Shown in pieces: positions 34,770 to 47,770 of a DNA stretch of 64,000 nt. The position numbers and the translations under genes were made by a program. Within the stretch, counting starts at the first letter, position 1. The number at the start of each line of letters is the position of its first letter. The DNA is from Micrasema longulum (taxonomy: Eukaryota; Arthropoda; Insecta; Trichoptera; Brachycentridae): positions 248,001 to 312,000 of the forward strand of contig JAGVSM010001251.1 of the NCBI GenBank assembly GCA_022494885.1, written 5' to 3'. Below the pieces are notes generated by a model, which was not told where the DNA came from, made no database searches, and worked only from the letters and a program-made list of their open reading frames with translations.

Positions 34770-37700
34770 CTACAATAATAATGAAAGTTTAATTTATAAA
34801 AAATTAAATCAAATAAATGAAAAGTAAAGAAAACGCAAACTGTAAAAACATGTGCGCTTTACACACTGAGAAACATTAACCATTTTCGCTGATCTATTAT
34901 TTTCATATTAATAAATTCAACATCTTTGAGATACACCTTGATACATTTTAAAGTTAAAATTTATTTTTAAAATAATCCACAAATTATTACGATTGCAACA
35001 AAAAAAGTTAATTGAAAATTTGTTTGAGACGGTCGATTTTATGTTCGCTTTTGAATAACGAGCCAAAATAATTATCAATAAAATAATTATTATTTGAACG
35101 TTCCTTTCAAAACCGCTTTATTTCAATTTAAGTTGAGCAGAAGCACGTCAAATTTGTTAATCAAGATTCATTTTGTTTGGATGTTTCTTATTTCATTCCC
35201 AGGTCAGCCGCCATCTTGAGTGACTTTGACGCGCCCTCCACCCTTTATCACATAACCCCCACCCGCCCAGCCCACACACAACACTTTGCCAACTTATTTT
35301 TAAGCTTTGCAACCTCGCCTTCTTAAACCTCTTAAAAGTAGAAGTCTTTATGCTGTCAACGATTCTTTCGTCCTACGTTGACATTAGCCGCTTCTGCAGC
35401 TAATGTCACGGCGGAGTCTCTTCATTCCTTGCGCGCGGGAAATTACAGCAGCGTACCTAAAGCCAAATGGACTGTTATTTTTGATGGCGTCATAATATGC
35501 ACCTGCGATGGACGCCACAGAAACTTGTGTCTTGATTTTACAACGCGACGCAGAGCAAAATTATTGTAAATGGTTCGTGTGAGCTCACTGACTCCATTAT
35601 TAGGACATTAGTCTGTGGATTAAGTCAAGTCTTACACAATGTTATTTCGCTTTTAGCTTTGTAATCTAGCTTACTTTTGAAGAAAAATTCCGACACATTT
35701 AAATAGGTTACTTGAACATTTTATTATTTTCTTTAAAAGTAATACCTTCTTTTTTCTGTTATTTATAAATAATAAACATATTATAAATTTGTAGATCAAA
35801 ATAAACCTCAATTGTAACGTAGATATCAAAAATGAAGCCTAAATTTTTTCCTCGTTTTTTTTATAGATTTGTTAGGTTATTGATAGGTTTAAGTGACCGC
35901 TTAAACCAGCCAATGACAGGTCATCAACTGTGTCAATGCTTAAATTTTCATATAAAATGTTTTCCCTCTCTGTTGCAACAAATTTAGACTTAAATAACTC
36001 CCTAAGGAGGAAATCCAGCCTGTCCACAAAAATTTAGACGTACACAAAACTTTGATATACGTTTATTTTGTTTTTAAAATAAGTACCAATCGACCAACCA
36101 AAAATTGTATTTTTTTGTGAAATCAGTTCTATCATACTTTAATCATGTTTAATTGATGCTTATTGAAACGTTTTTATAAATAATTTTCGATTCCCTCCTT
36201 TTCGATTATCTTCCGTATTTAAGTTAATAAACCAGTTTTTTATTTTATTTGACAAATATTATTTCATTTGTTTTTACGAGTGGAACAATATTTTATTTAA
36301 AAAACGGTTAAAGCTAGTATTATAAGAGTTCTAAAATCCAATAGATTAAATAAAAATTATACTAAGAATAAAAGTATTGTTTTGTAATCTGGGGGGTGAT
36401 ACAACGCATCTACATACATGACTTGTGTAAAAATAGTACAATTTAAGTATTTAGACAATGCGCAACGTTTCATTAGCAACTTCTGAAAGGGCGTTTCTTT
36501 GTCTTAGAGTTCATTACAAGTTGATGAAAAGCGACGTTAAGTTGTTCAGTAGTTTAAAACGGTTCCTTAGTTTGCATCTTGACTATTGCAGCAATTTAGA
36601 CAAACATAATAAAGGAACAATAAAAGGAAACTTAATTATATTACAAATGCAAATATTGAATGTCAAAATGTACGTGAATGTTATAATATACAATAGGGCA
36701 CATCATTGGATTATTTTTATGAATATGGATTAATTATTTATTAGGTATTATTTTTACACGAATTAAGAAAGAGAGGCAACAAAATTCGACTAGGTGGGAA
36801 TGAAAAGGGGAAAGAGATAGCTATTATGTATTTGAATATGATTTAGTCATCGTAAAAGCAGACTAGGATATTTGTTGGCAGACCTAAGAATTCTAGGCAA
36901 GGCGGAGTGAAAACCACAGTTAATAATAGTAGGCAATCGAAAATGCATTTAATTACCGTCAATAATCACTTGTCGGCAACTAATTATCTATCAAGATGAT
37001 CATTACGTATTTAATAGAAAATTCATGAATAAAAATTATATAAACAGTAAAAAAGACTTACATACCCCTTAAATTTTTTATATGGCTAAATATTGGAGAG
37101 CGCATAATTGACAGCCGTATAGATAACCTTAAAATTGACACACGTTTCATTTTGTAAATAGCGTTATTCATTAAATCGGGAAACATTATTTATTGTTATT
37201 GAATTAAAAGTTTTAAATTTTACAATGAGAGATTTAAACGGTGTTTATTCACAAATTAGAGCAAAATAATACTAAAATTGTGTGATTTTTACATGTTTTG
37301 ACGTTTTAATAAATTTCACAGAAGTTATATGCAAGTTATTTTAAATATTTATCCCTCATACACATTGTTTTCGTAAAACTGAGAGAGACGGTACTATACC
37401 AAATGATTTAAGCCGTCGGACGATTTCGCATCAAGCTTTTGACGACGAATTTTAGCATGCGAAAATGAATCAGACTTACTAACAGAATAGAGCTTAAATT
37501 CCTATCAGCTAATTTAGTCAAACATAATATTATAATGATGTGTTAATTCAAATTTTTCCAGGTTCGTCTGCCTATAAACACGTCTTTTTCGACATTTTTA
37601 TAATATAAAATATATTATGTTGTTTCAAGACCAGCTAAATGAAGTTTCGGTGCATTTTATGATCTCTAAAGTAAATATTTTCAATGTTACTTCCTGAAAT

Positions 37701-38380
37701 TCGCCGCGTATGGAAATGATCCGCGAAAGTTTTTTGTACAGCGCTCCGTAGTTGAGCTTCTCCTTTCAGTCTCTACTGCACTTCATTTTCATAAAATAAC
37801 AAAAGATAATTAGCTTACAAGTTAAATTTTAAATCCCCTCGCGCTGTCAAAATGTTCGGCGTTGAAAGTTTGGAGGATAGAGGGCCAGGAGGCTTGTTCA
37901 CTTGGCGGACATCCATTACATTGTATGGCCCACTGGTCTAGAAGGCCCCGGGTCCGTATGACCCCAAGGTAAACATTTCGTCTCACTAATGCTTGCGCAA
38001 ACAAAAATCTGCATATCATTAATGGGGATCTTCTCTGACCTCTCGCTCTGCCTTATCCTGGGCAATGCGCGGCCGCCACTGAAGAGTCTGTTGTCGTAAG
38101 CCGTAATAATATTTTGATTTCATATTCAAATTTTTTCATGCGTTTACTCTGTATTTTTGTGTTTCAGAGCAAGTGCCTCAAAGAAAAATACGCAGTTCAT
38201 CCTATTTTAATGTATGTTTACAGTATTTTAGTGATAATATTAAAACAAATAATTACTTATAGAGCCAATATATTAATTTTAAAAAAACTAACTCTTTCTT
38301 GGATAATATTTTTTAAGCTTAGATACGGAATATTTTTGGATATCAATTTATTGGTAGATTTTTTTTAACATTCTTAGTAA
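34770..38380. other. Intronic sequence, mostly AT-rich
   Basis: A less AT-rich segment at 35190-35580 follows an acceptor-like TTCATTCCCAG (to 35212) and holds a 63-codon ORF, but it has no recognisable product. A short repeat at 35880-35935 is listed separately. The region 37820-38100 has a patch of higher GC content without known content. Confidence 0.4.
35880..35935 (+). repeat. Short dispersed repeat related to the 52.5-kb foldback
   Basis: AAGTGACCGCTTAAACCAGC followed by TGACAGGTCAT matches the right arm of the foldback at 52840-52872. Confidence 0.45.
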
Positions 38381-38384
38381 CGTC

Positions 38385-38510
38385 ACGATCCCGTGTTACT
38401 AACAATTATAATTAATATCTGTATATAATCACTTTGTAAAGCGCCCTTGAGGTATTATATTACGAAAATGGCGCTTTATAAGTTATCCATAATTATTATT
38501 ATTTTTATAC
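38385..38510 (+). mobile_element. LINE 3' UTR end with hairpin and ATT tail
   Basis: TGTAAAGCGCCCTTGAGGTA followed by TGGCGCTTTATAA forms a hairpin (AAAGCGCC with GGCGCTTT). It ends in ATTATTATTATT. This is a recurrent 3' terminus of CR1-like LINEs. A related TGTAAAGTGCGTTTGAGGTA lies at 56507. Confidence 0.6.
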
Positions 38511-38829
38511 TGTATTTTTATTTTTTAGGTATTTATGATATTTGGCCTGTTACCAAGTTTATTTTATGAAATAATGCGAAATTCAAATAAAATCCTCATA
38601 ATCGATAACGATTTTTACTAATAAAAATAAGAAAATAATGATGAAAAAAAGTATGAGATTGAAAATCAAACACAATATTTATACTAAAAATAAAGAGTTA
38701 AAATAAATCATTACTATGCAAAGAGTGCGATCGACAACCAACAATAATTCCTCAATATCGAAACAATTGAGTTATATCTTAAAATATAATCATACCCCGA
38801 AGTTATACGATTAAAATAAAACGAAAATA

Positions 38830-39140
38830 AATTGCCGCCAAAGCGCAACTGCTACCTTTGTGACGAATAAATTGATCGTAATTTTCGGCAGGCGAAATCC
38901 GCGTCGGTCGCTCCGAACATTTGCATAGAATAACAACTGCCGAGTGCTCTCGCGGCTGCCGAACGCTGGCGTTAGGCGTCCGCGTCAGCGTCCCTACTGC
39001 CGCAAGCCGCGGATCCACACAGAACCCCGGGCTATATATATGTCGGAAACTTTTCGAACCTTCTTTTTGGTTTATCAATAACACGGGAAGGCGCGGAAAC
39101 TTGCGAAATTCTTCCCGAGCAGTGATTCCAAAATCCATAT
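38830..39140 (+). promoter_or_regulatory. CpG-rich patch with TATA box (candidate promoter or conserved element)
   Basis: This GC- and CpG-rich block stands out in AT-rich intron. It contains GGGCTATATATATGTCGG (TATA box at about 39033-39041) about 100 bp before its end. Overlapping ORFs on both strands (111 and 73 codons) are expected from its composition, and I recognise no product. It could be an internal promoter or enhancer, or the start of an inserted element. Confidence 0.35.
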
Positions 39141-39144
39141 AACT

Positions 39145-41325
39145 CCCGGTTTATGGGAGAACATTATTCCCGGCTCCTATCTCAGAGCGAAGGTAAAATA
39201 TGAAGCGATTTTTATACCCGAATGTTAAATTTGAATGATTCGCAATGGGAGTGTTACGATATATCTTATTACGATATGTGAATGTGCATCGGTGGTAAAT
39301 GTGGGGACATTACGACTCCCCGTAGCAGACTTAAAGTCGGATTTATTCCTTAAACTTATCTTCGTAAATCAAATCGAGAATTCGTATGAATTATGTAAAA
39401 GAAATAAACTTTTAATGATGTATGTCCATACTGGAAAGTTACCAAAAGTAACAGAATTTATTATAGACCCCGTATTTCTTTGTTAACAAATACGTTATTT
39501 CCTATTTCCGCCCGTATCAGAGAAGATATATTTCGTGATTTTAAATCCCTCCAGTATTTTTTATATATTTATTATAATACCTCTAATGAATCATGGCGAA
39601 ATGATAATAAGAAAATTTCCGCTGCAAAGTTGCCGGTTTAATTTTATACTTCGGATATTATTATGGTTGCGTTGTACCGGAATATGATTTATTCGGACTG
39701 AGTAAATAAATACTTGAGGATGGCGGGAAGAACGCTCGGAATAATTTAGAAAGAAACAGCTATATCACATTATGCTCGAGTACGCAAACATACTACCTTC
39801 TCTGTTATACATTATAAAAATAACTGAATTATCAATGATTTATATTTGTTTAAATAAATGTATCTCAACTGGATATAGAAGACAAAATAAAATCAGATTT
39901 ATAGGGCATAGTGTATAAATAATATATGTGTATATATTATATTGCATTATTTTTATATTCGACGTGAAAATATTCAACTTTATATAATATATTAATAAAA
40001 TTATGTATTTTTATATATTTTTTTGGTATAACAATTTTTATTTCATTCCTTACATAAAACAAACAAGAATTTGTTTAATTGTCTAAGTGAATTTCTTAGG
40101 GGTTGGTTTTATAAATGTTTAATTATCGTTACCGGTATAGTAAACAAATTGTTGGAAGGAATATACAAGATGTTTTAAGTAAATCGTATTTTCAGTTGGC
40201 TAATTAATAGCAGAGAGAAAGAGCAGTGTATTTAATCCATCTATAAATATGACGCTCCTCCTCCGAGCAAAGCTTCTCAACTCCCTTTTTGGCATTAAAC
40301 TGACTTTTCTCCTTTGTAAAATATTCCCTGTAATCTGGCAGCATGGGAAAATAAGTTTTTACCTCATTAATTTTCATTTTTGGTTTTTACGCCCCATCTT
40401 CTTCTGATAAATTTAGTTATCTTTGAAGGCCTAAAAACAATTTCGTTATTAAAATATTGTTTTTATATCGTAACGAATTGATATAAATTTAATACGCACA
40501 TGCGGCGTATTTTATGCACGTTCATAAACAAGTTTGATAAATTTGAGAACTTTTTTTTTATCAAATTTAAAAGTCAGATCTTAAATATATTTACTTTATT
40601 ATGGAGAACAAAACAGAGCCTATTTTTCTTAAGTACCTAATAAAAAAAAAAACTTTTTTATTGTTTTATTTACAGGGCGTTTTTTTAATGATTGAAGACC
40701 AAACCAGATTTCTATAAATGAAATGAACAATAATTAAACCATTATTTTAACATTATTGTTCCAATTTTAATATTTAATAAATATTTTATGTAATTGCCCG
40801 AGTACGGTAAAACATCTCGACTGAATATTGTATGGTTCCACATGCTTGAGATATATTTATATTTTTCTCACATAAGTTTATTAATCTTTAATAAGCACCC
40901 TAATGCCGTGCTTGTAAAAATATACAAATTTATAGGGAGCGCGGTATGTCTCATGACTCCGAGAAGGCTACATTTCATCCCCCGCTCCTTTCCTTCGGGG
41001 CTTTGTGTAAAACAATTTAAATTCCCTCAGCAAAAGTAATTAGGGATATTAATACCCCCGTTCCATCTGGATGAGCGGAAGTCTGCACTTTCAGATGTCT
41101 GAAAGTAGTGAAAATTTCCTGAAAATTTTCTCATATTACGGTACGCTAGGGAACAGGAAAGAATCCTCATCCTTTGGGGGATCAATATGCCTAAGAATAA
41201 AAAATATCTTAAATGCGTAGCTTCAAACAATATCCTTTTTCCGCACCTTACTAACTAGAATCCAGGTGAAGTAAATAAGGCTAAACCCATCTCTTGTTCT
41301 TTGAAACGTCCACATGGTTCCGGTA
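39145..41325. other. AT-rich intronic sequence, no gene seen
   Basis: Extremely AT-rich at 39890-40030. No element or exon was recognised. Confidence 0.45.
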
Positions 41326-41379
41326 TAATACTGAAATCAAGACTTTTGCCATGACAGAACTTTATTGTTTTTGTGTCAT

Positions 41380-41660
41380 CATCTTTCCATGTCCGCTACC
41401 TAGTTGGAGCATTTCTCCTGTGATTCCTCCCAAGTCAGGTTCGCGTCTTGTAGTTATGAAATGAACTGCCGTCGAACAGACAGCAGTGGACGTCCAAGAC
41501 GTCGAGATCCTGAAGCCTTGTAATGTAGGCAAGCGTGGTTAAGGCCCTCAGGAGACATCAGAGCTAACCGAACTGCCTTCACTTGATGACAGTTGTCACC
41601 GGAGTTTGCTGTGTCTGTTCTTTTATTACTTCTTTCCGCACAAAGTCAAACCACCGATAT
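41380..41660 (-). pseudogene. LINE family F C-terminal tail, antisense copy
   Basis: The minus strand matches the 3' end of the 18.8-kb copy: CTTAACCACGCTTGCC, TACAAGGCTTCAGGATCTCG, CTTGGACGTCCACTGCTG, CCTGACTTGG and GCTCCAACTAGGTAGCG. It retains about 80 codons with frame changes. Confidence 0.85.
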
Positions 41661-41859
41661 TTTAAAAACATAAATACAAGTAGTCAGTCTTTACATCTAA
41701 CTCAATAGTTTTCTATATTATACAATATATTTATAGTTATATTTAAACCTTAACTTTAGAATGAGCGTTCATGTTAGATGAATTAAAACTTCATAAAACT
41801 GATCAGTGTACACCGCATAAATTATTTTAAAATTCCTACATGTAAACAAATTTGAAAAA

Positions 41860-42385
41860 TCTGACAATGCAATAAATCATTCAACAAATTTTTGGGACAA
41901 CAACCCATCACGCCGTTTTCCCGTAGGGGTAGGCAGAGAGGATAGAACGCCATATCACTCTGTCTTTGCATACAGAGCTCGCTTCCTCTACATTCATACA
42001 TCTTCTCATGCACGCACGCCGATTATTCCTACTCCGACATGTCCATCTTCAAGTATTTGATAGACTTGGTCGTGCCATTTCTTTCTCGGTCTTCTTCGTT
42101 TTCTGCATCCATCAACATTCGCATCTTAGATTATTTTAGCCGTTCTTTCACTGTCCATTCGCTCTACCTGTCCAAACCAACGCAGCACCCTTTTCTTGAT
42201 TCTGTCTATAATGCAAGTCTCAGCGTTACATAGTTCACAGATCTCGACATTTGTGCACCTATCATACATCGTTTTACCACACATTCACCTGAAGGATCGC
42301 ATTTTGACAGCATTTTATTTACTTTCATCCTAATTTTTCTAATTCCATACTTCGCTTCCATACATTAGAGTTGGCAATTAATTTA
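41860..42385 (-). pseudogene. LINE ORF2 C-terminal tail (family G), antisense
   Basis: The minus strand reads RIKKRVLRWFGQVERMDSER, then KRRRPRKKWHDQVYQILED, and near the end YAKTE-stop-YGVLSSLPTPTGKRR. This is the order L.WfGHveRM ... GRPR..W.DQv ... R..WR......PtgkR common to a group of endonuclease-RT LINEs. A stop and a frame change interrupt it. The sequence is clearly different from family F. Confidence 0.82.
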
Positions 42386-42389
42386 CACC

Positions 42390-44095
42390 AATATTTAAAA
42401 ACAATCAAAATTGGTGTTAGCGTGTTTTATACGTTCACTTCAAAAGGAAAAATTAAGCCACGTTTACAGCATATCTTTCATGAATAAAGTGCTTTCGAGA
42501 TATCAAATTATGAACATTAAAATCATAAAAGACTTTCCGACGCAAATTGAATGGCTTCCGGTCGCAGCATAAAAGATTCCCCATAACCAATATTTCACCC
42601 CGACCAATACTCCATTGAGTGTGTCGCCAGTAAAATACTCACATCCTCTGTATCAACTGGTCGCTGTCGTATTCCCTTCATCCTTTTAATATTAATTTCC
42701 CTGGCCGATACCATCATATTTTTAACACCTTTACTCCTCTAAAATTAATTTGACTTATCGTACTTCATTTTTATTTTGTTGATCATTTTGTGAAATGTTA
42801 ATTTATGCCTACCTTTTTTCAATTACACTGACCCATTAACGAACGTTAAATTTTACTTGAGCTTTTAGTAAAGTTATCTTTTGCCATAAAAGTACCGAAT
42901 TAATTGTAAAAAAAAAAAAATTGTTTTGTTTGGAGCTAAACCACATTTCTATCACATCCAGATCCTAATTAATAAATGGATAAGAAAACGAACATAATGT
43001 CAAGGTTTAACGGTAATCAAACCACAACGCCACTAATTAATGTGTTTCAATATTCATTATTGGTAATTTGACATAATTTTTTTTTTTTTTTCACGTATTT
43101 TGAGGTCGTGAGCGTAAATAGTTTTAAGCGTGAAAATTATTTTAAAGGTAACTAAGTAATTCAAATACATTCATAACAGCCTAAAAAAATTTTAAATTTT
43201 TTTTTTTTATGAAATATATTAGGTATTTAATTTGGTACAATCGTGTATGTATTTTTTTACCCGACTGTGGAAATTCGCTATTTTACTTTTTTTTGAGACG
43301 CCTATCTTTTGGTCGTTTATTATCTGCCGATTCCTCTCGGTATATTATATTTTAGTGTTATTGCAACACTTTTTGGCGGGAAGATGGCGTCGGCCGCGTC
43401 ACTGTGAGTTATAAACGGACGCCGTCTATTTTTATTGTCCATTATTTACGAACTTCGCTATTTTTATACGATCTTGTACTGCTCAATTTGAAAAGAAATG
43501 TTAAACATAAGAAAAACACCCCTTTGTTGAATATTTTAAACATCTCTAAAGACTTTAAAAATGCGTTCCCGGTAGTAAAAAAATAATAACACCTACAATG
43601 TTGAATCTGTTTTTTAAAGCCACCGTCTTTGTGGACAAAAGAAACAAGTTTTTTTCAAAACAAACTAGAAATCGTTGGGTAGGTGTGTTTTTCGTTTATG
43701 GTTGTTTAACTAGTTGCAATAAAGCATAATTTAGTGGTGTTTGAATGTGTGGCTGACCAAATTAATAGAAATTTTCTTAAACATAGGATTTAAAATCTCG
43801 TTTGTCTATGGTGTCTTATAAATCTACATAGAATATAAGACTTGATACACCTATATCTCTTATTTAAAAAAATTAAAATCAAGAAGTACTTTGCAGTAAC
43901 AGGCTTAAACTATATGGTTATTTTGATAATTTCATAACTAAATAGTTAACAGATCGATGGTCTAGGAGAAATAAGTGCTAAGTTTTAAAAAAATTGGACA
44001 TTTTAACGCCAAATTTATTAAATGAGCCACTACATGTACCATTTGCACTCACTAGAATACTAATTTTTAATCTTTTTTAAGTCGTATTTGCATAT
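42390..44095. other. AT-rich intronic sequence, no gene seen
   Basis: Runs of A or T (42907-42920, 43079-43092, 43197-43208) and chance ORFs only. Confidence 0.45.
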
Positions 44096-44109
44096 TCATA
44101 GTATGCGAC

Positions 44110-44665
44110 ATGAAAACAAAGACAAAAAATCAGCATATCAAACTTTAAACTGCTCTCCTAAAAACTAACAAATTCTGTAAAAAGCGCGTTTGTCTTCTAG
44201 ACCATCGATATATGCAACTAAATAAATCCCAAAAGGAACACTCCCACACTACCAGAAGTCAAACTAGAGGATGTGTCATGGAGTCTTTAACAAACTCTGA
44301 ATTCAGGCCAAGAAATTTCAGGTTTCTGGGCCTCAAAATATTCAATATGTTACCCAAAGATTGCAAAATCATGACCCGGATTCAATTTAACAAATTTGTA
44401 AAAAATGGTTTCTGGATTTAGGTCGAGAAAAATTGGAAAATTTACACAAATTAATTCCTAATAAATAATTATCATATAACTGTATAGTATATTAACAAGT
44501 AGGTAGAAATGTAATTGTTTATTTTTGCATAAAAATGTCTGCCTTAAAACAGGTTGTACCTAGTTAGGCAGACTAGACATGATCCAGAGAAATCTATTAC
44601 CTAAGTGTTTATTTAGTAGGTAAAGTTATTGTTATTTTTGTTAATAAACTATGATTATTATTATT
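44110..44665 (+). pseudogene. LINE ORF2 C-terminus plus 3' UTR (family H)
   Basis: The ORF reads HSHTTRSQT, then RFLGLKIFNMLPKDCK and FNKFVKNGFWI before a stop at about 44419. This matches the 'h.y.TR ... g...yN.LP..ik ... Fk..vk' ending of Jockey/I-like ORF2. The 3' UTR contains the inverted pair GTCTGCC/GGCAGAC (44538 and 44567) and ends in AATAAACTATGATTATTATT. Confidence 0.75.
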
Positions 44666-45214
44666 AACTTTTTCGTTTTTAAATACCTGTGTTTCAAAAT
44701 ATCTCCTATTTTGCTTAAGCTTAACACGATGCGACGCAACGTTTCATCACAGTTTGCAGCGGGATTTATTACCAGTCTTAATTAATTATTCAATCACGTA
44801 TGAAACCATTTTATGTTCTATAAGCTAAGGAAAAATAAAATTCATTCCCCTTATCTACTTGAAAGACTTCCATTTCGTTTACCCTCTAGACCAACAAGAT
44901 AAAATTTTCTGTTTTAAACGGACAACGCGTTAACTAACTATTTAAAGCAATCATCAACCCTAAAAATATGCGGACAATATAACTATAGATTGACCGAGGT
45001 TTACATTTTTCATGACAATGATTGTAAATTTAAGTCAAAAGTCATATAAATATTTAGAGAAGCTTGTATTTGATTAATTAGTCTTATTTAAAACATCAGC
45101 GTCACTTTTTATCTTCTACATTTGGTTTATTTAACGTGATTTGAATTAACGATGTAAAAACTTATTTTTACATTTAAGTTATTAATTTACATAATATTTA
45201 ATATTATATAATAT

Positions 45215-45370
45215 TTATAATACTTGGTACACCTCCACCCATTTTTTGACCAATTAGCGCTTTACCCTCTAATTAAATTAATAATTTACATGTAAATATT
45301 GGTTATCACATCATCACAATAGAATTCCATCAAGAATTTTCAATAAATAATTTGAATTAATGTCTTTGGT
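45215..45370 (-). mobile_element. Penelope-like unit B, copy 1 (partial)
   Basis: The minus strand reads ATTCTTGATGGAATTC, TGATGATGTGA, AATTTACAT, then AAAGCGCTAATTGGTCAA and GGTGGAGGTGTACCAAGT. The same order is found at 63100-63355. Only the 3' half of the hammerhead-like fold survives (AAAGCGCTAATTGG). Confidence 0.65.
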
Positions 45371-45714
45371 ATAAACATTTTTTGGTGTGTGCATGAGTGT
45401 CCTACACTCATAATACAAAAAAATTGACAATGTATTTTATACATACTGTTTGTTTACCCAATTAAATAAATAAATTATTATATTTCAATTATTTTTTTAC
45501 TAATTTCTCTCTTTTTTCCTATTATTTATTTCATTTTTATAAATATTCAACTAAAAACTTTCGTTTTATTAAATATTTTGTTATTTCTACATTCGCACCA
45601 CCATAAAAACTCCAATATAACGGTATAAGATAAATCACAAAATTGATTCATCGTTTGTATTGAAGGGGTTTTATTTGACAAAATAGCTACTCCGTATTTT
45701 ACCGTAGGTAGCAC

Positions 45715-45840
45715 TTTTCACTACGTCACTTCCGCCGCAGTGTAACATCACTTGGCGTCCAACCGCATGCGGAAACCACGTGACAGAGGACCGCAACTAC
45801 CGCCATTGTGTGAGTGTGTGCACAATGCACATCTTTACCT
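45715..45840. other. GC-rich patch in intron, unknown role
   Basis: It contains ACGTCAC, CCACGTGAC (an E-box/CRE-like word) and several CCGC blocks, and ends in GTGTGAGTGTGTG. No coding potential was recognised. It could be regulatory sequence or the edge of an element. Confidence 0.3.
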
Positions 45841-46380
45841 ACACAAACACACTGATGCCTGAACATTGATACACAAAAGCATAAATATGTATATAACGAC
45901 GCAAATAAATTAATCCGTCTTACTTGGTTAAATAAATGTTTCTTGACTCATCAAATGGAAGAAAATTGATTTAAAAAAACATGATTCAGTCGAACTAGTC
46001 AATTTTTTGTGCCTTCTTTTATGTGTATTTATTAATTTATTTACCGATTGTAGTCTTACATTACTTTGCTGTTCAACCCATTTCGTAATGCAGACTGTAT
46101 ATATATATATTAGAAGTTAATGAATAGAAAGCAGATAGCTGCGTAATTGCCGATATGTACAGAAAAAAGGTTCGTTTATCCTCAGAAGCCGTATTCAGCT
46201 AACAAAGTGCCCTATTAATGGATGAATTCTGAATTTCATTTGTACGGTTTCTGGGTTCGTAAAACCGTGCTTGAGATGTCGCTTTAATATGATTATTGGG
46301 AACATACAAACTGATCTCTTCCAGTCATAATTTTCAAAGGAATTACCTGGAATGAAACCTTCCACGAAGGTACTTTCGGA

Positions 46381-46760
46381 ATGCAAACAATTAAAGACTG
46401 CCTCGACAGTAACTTATTAAAACTCAATATCGGAAAAACAAAATACCCAACTTTTGTATTGAAAACTTCAAGTCAATGCTGCATTTGTGTCATAAAGACA
46501 TATTGTTTTTTTATAATAATAATGGTACTTGTTATAACTAAAATATTTGGAAGTAGTCATTGACCAACATCTTCACTGGAAATGTCATATGAACAAAATA
46601 ATAGGATGGGGTGGTTGTGTTCAAGCAATCTGTAGACCGCTCATGATAACCCGAAAAACAATTCTAAAAACAATGTATAAATATCCTCCTACCTTTTCAT
46701 CTGATTCATTGTTCAAAGAGGTCTAGGTCTTTTCAATTAGACAAATTTACTTTATGCCAT
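46381..46760 (+). pseudogene. Jockey-like LINE reverse-transcriptase fragment
   Basis: SNLLKLNIGKTKYPTFVLKT is the 'n.LkLN..KTk...F' block after the YADD motif. A second frame gives VVIDQHLHW-like text (LGVviD..L.W). Stops and frame changes follow. It is a short internal remnant. Confidence 0.72.
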
Positions 46761-46902
46761 GTCTGAACAACTTTTGGACCAATAGTAAACAACTCAACCA
46801 AAAATAAAAACAAAATATTCATCCGTAAGGATAATAATAATAATCCGTAAGGGTTTATAAATAAATTTTCAATTTAAAAAATCTAACGTAAATAACTGCG
46901 TA

Positions 46903-47365
46903 CCAAAGACAACTTTGGCTAAGAGGCATTTCTCTGTGGTAGGTCCAAGGATCTTTGATTTACTGGATCAGGTGAAAAACGAGTCTGAGTCGTTTTCGAA
47001 ATTCAAATCTGGTTTGAGTAATTGGTTTGCTCGAACGGGAATAAATCACTGCGATAGAATAAGGAATAACTGGTGAACGACTGTATGTATATATGAATGA
47101 TAAATGTAATAAAAATGTAATGTATAGTACATTTATAATATGTAGTATGATATTTAAATGTTTAAACTTGATATAAATGTATAAAATATAATATGAATAT
47201 GTACATACAAATATACGTGAATATGTTTAAACGTATGTTTATGAATTCATCACAAGCGCCCCTACTCAACACGGATTTTCTAGCGAGTCGGGGCAAATTC
47301 ACAGGCATGAGTCATTTCTGATTGTGTCACTATGAGCTGCGTCTGTGTCCCTAATAAATGTTTAT
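46903..47365 (+). pseudogene. LINE family K ORF2 end and 3' UTR, copy 2
   Basis: It is open from 46903 to the stop at 47074-47076: KTTLAKRHFSVVGPRIFDLL, then SFSKFKSGLSNWF. This fits the 'f.v.g.rlwN.LP......l..FK..L..wl' ending of CR1/L2-like ORF2. The 3' UTR shares a series of words with 27480-27760 and ends near CTAATAAATG. Confidence 0.82.
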
Positions 47366-47544
47366 ACAATTTATTCATAAAAAAATATATTAATAAAAAG
47401 TGTATTTGGATTATAATATGTACTTCCAGAAATCAGTTTATAGAAATGTTTCCCAATAAAAAATTGGCGAATAGATTCGAGGGTGTTATAATCCAGCATC
47501 CCATATCTGCTAGAAATAATGTTTGATACAAGAATTTTAAGGTT

Positions 47545-47770
47545 TATTCATAATTGTTCCTTCATGTGCAACGAATGGCGCAAATGATGGCATTGCTTAA
47601 CTCGATGATTTTTTTGTAACATAAATGCAAGATGTTCAGTCTTACGCTTTAGGTGCTAATCCAATTTTATGTTGATCATACCGTTAATTAAATCCAAGAC
47701 CTATTGTATAATAGATGAACGTCCATCTCGTAGTCAAGTGGTTGGGAGATTTTCATTTTACGTGTAATTA
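47545..47770 (-). mobile_element. tRNA-derived SINE (family B), copy 4, degraded
   Basis: The body on the minus strand (antisense TTGTAACATAAATGCAAGAT, CGCTTTAGGTGCTAATCCA) and the tail words match the other family B copies. The antisense CTCGTAGTCAAGTGGTTGGG near 47730 is a tRNA-like A-box area. Confidence 0.6.

Noticed and set aside
38803..39142. Overlapping 111- and 73-codon ORFs on opposite strands
   Set aside because: Both follow from the CpG-rich composition; neither shows a motif.
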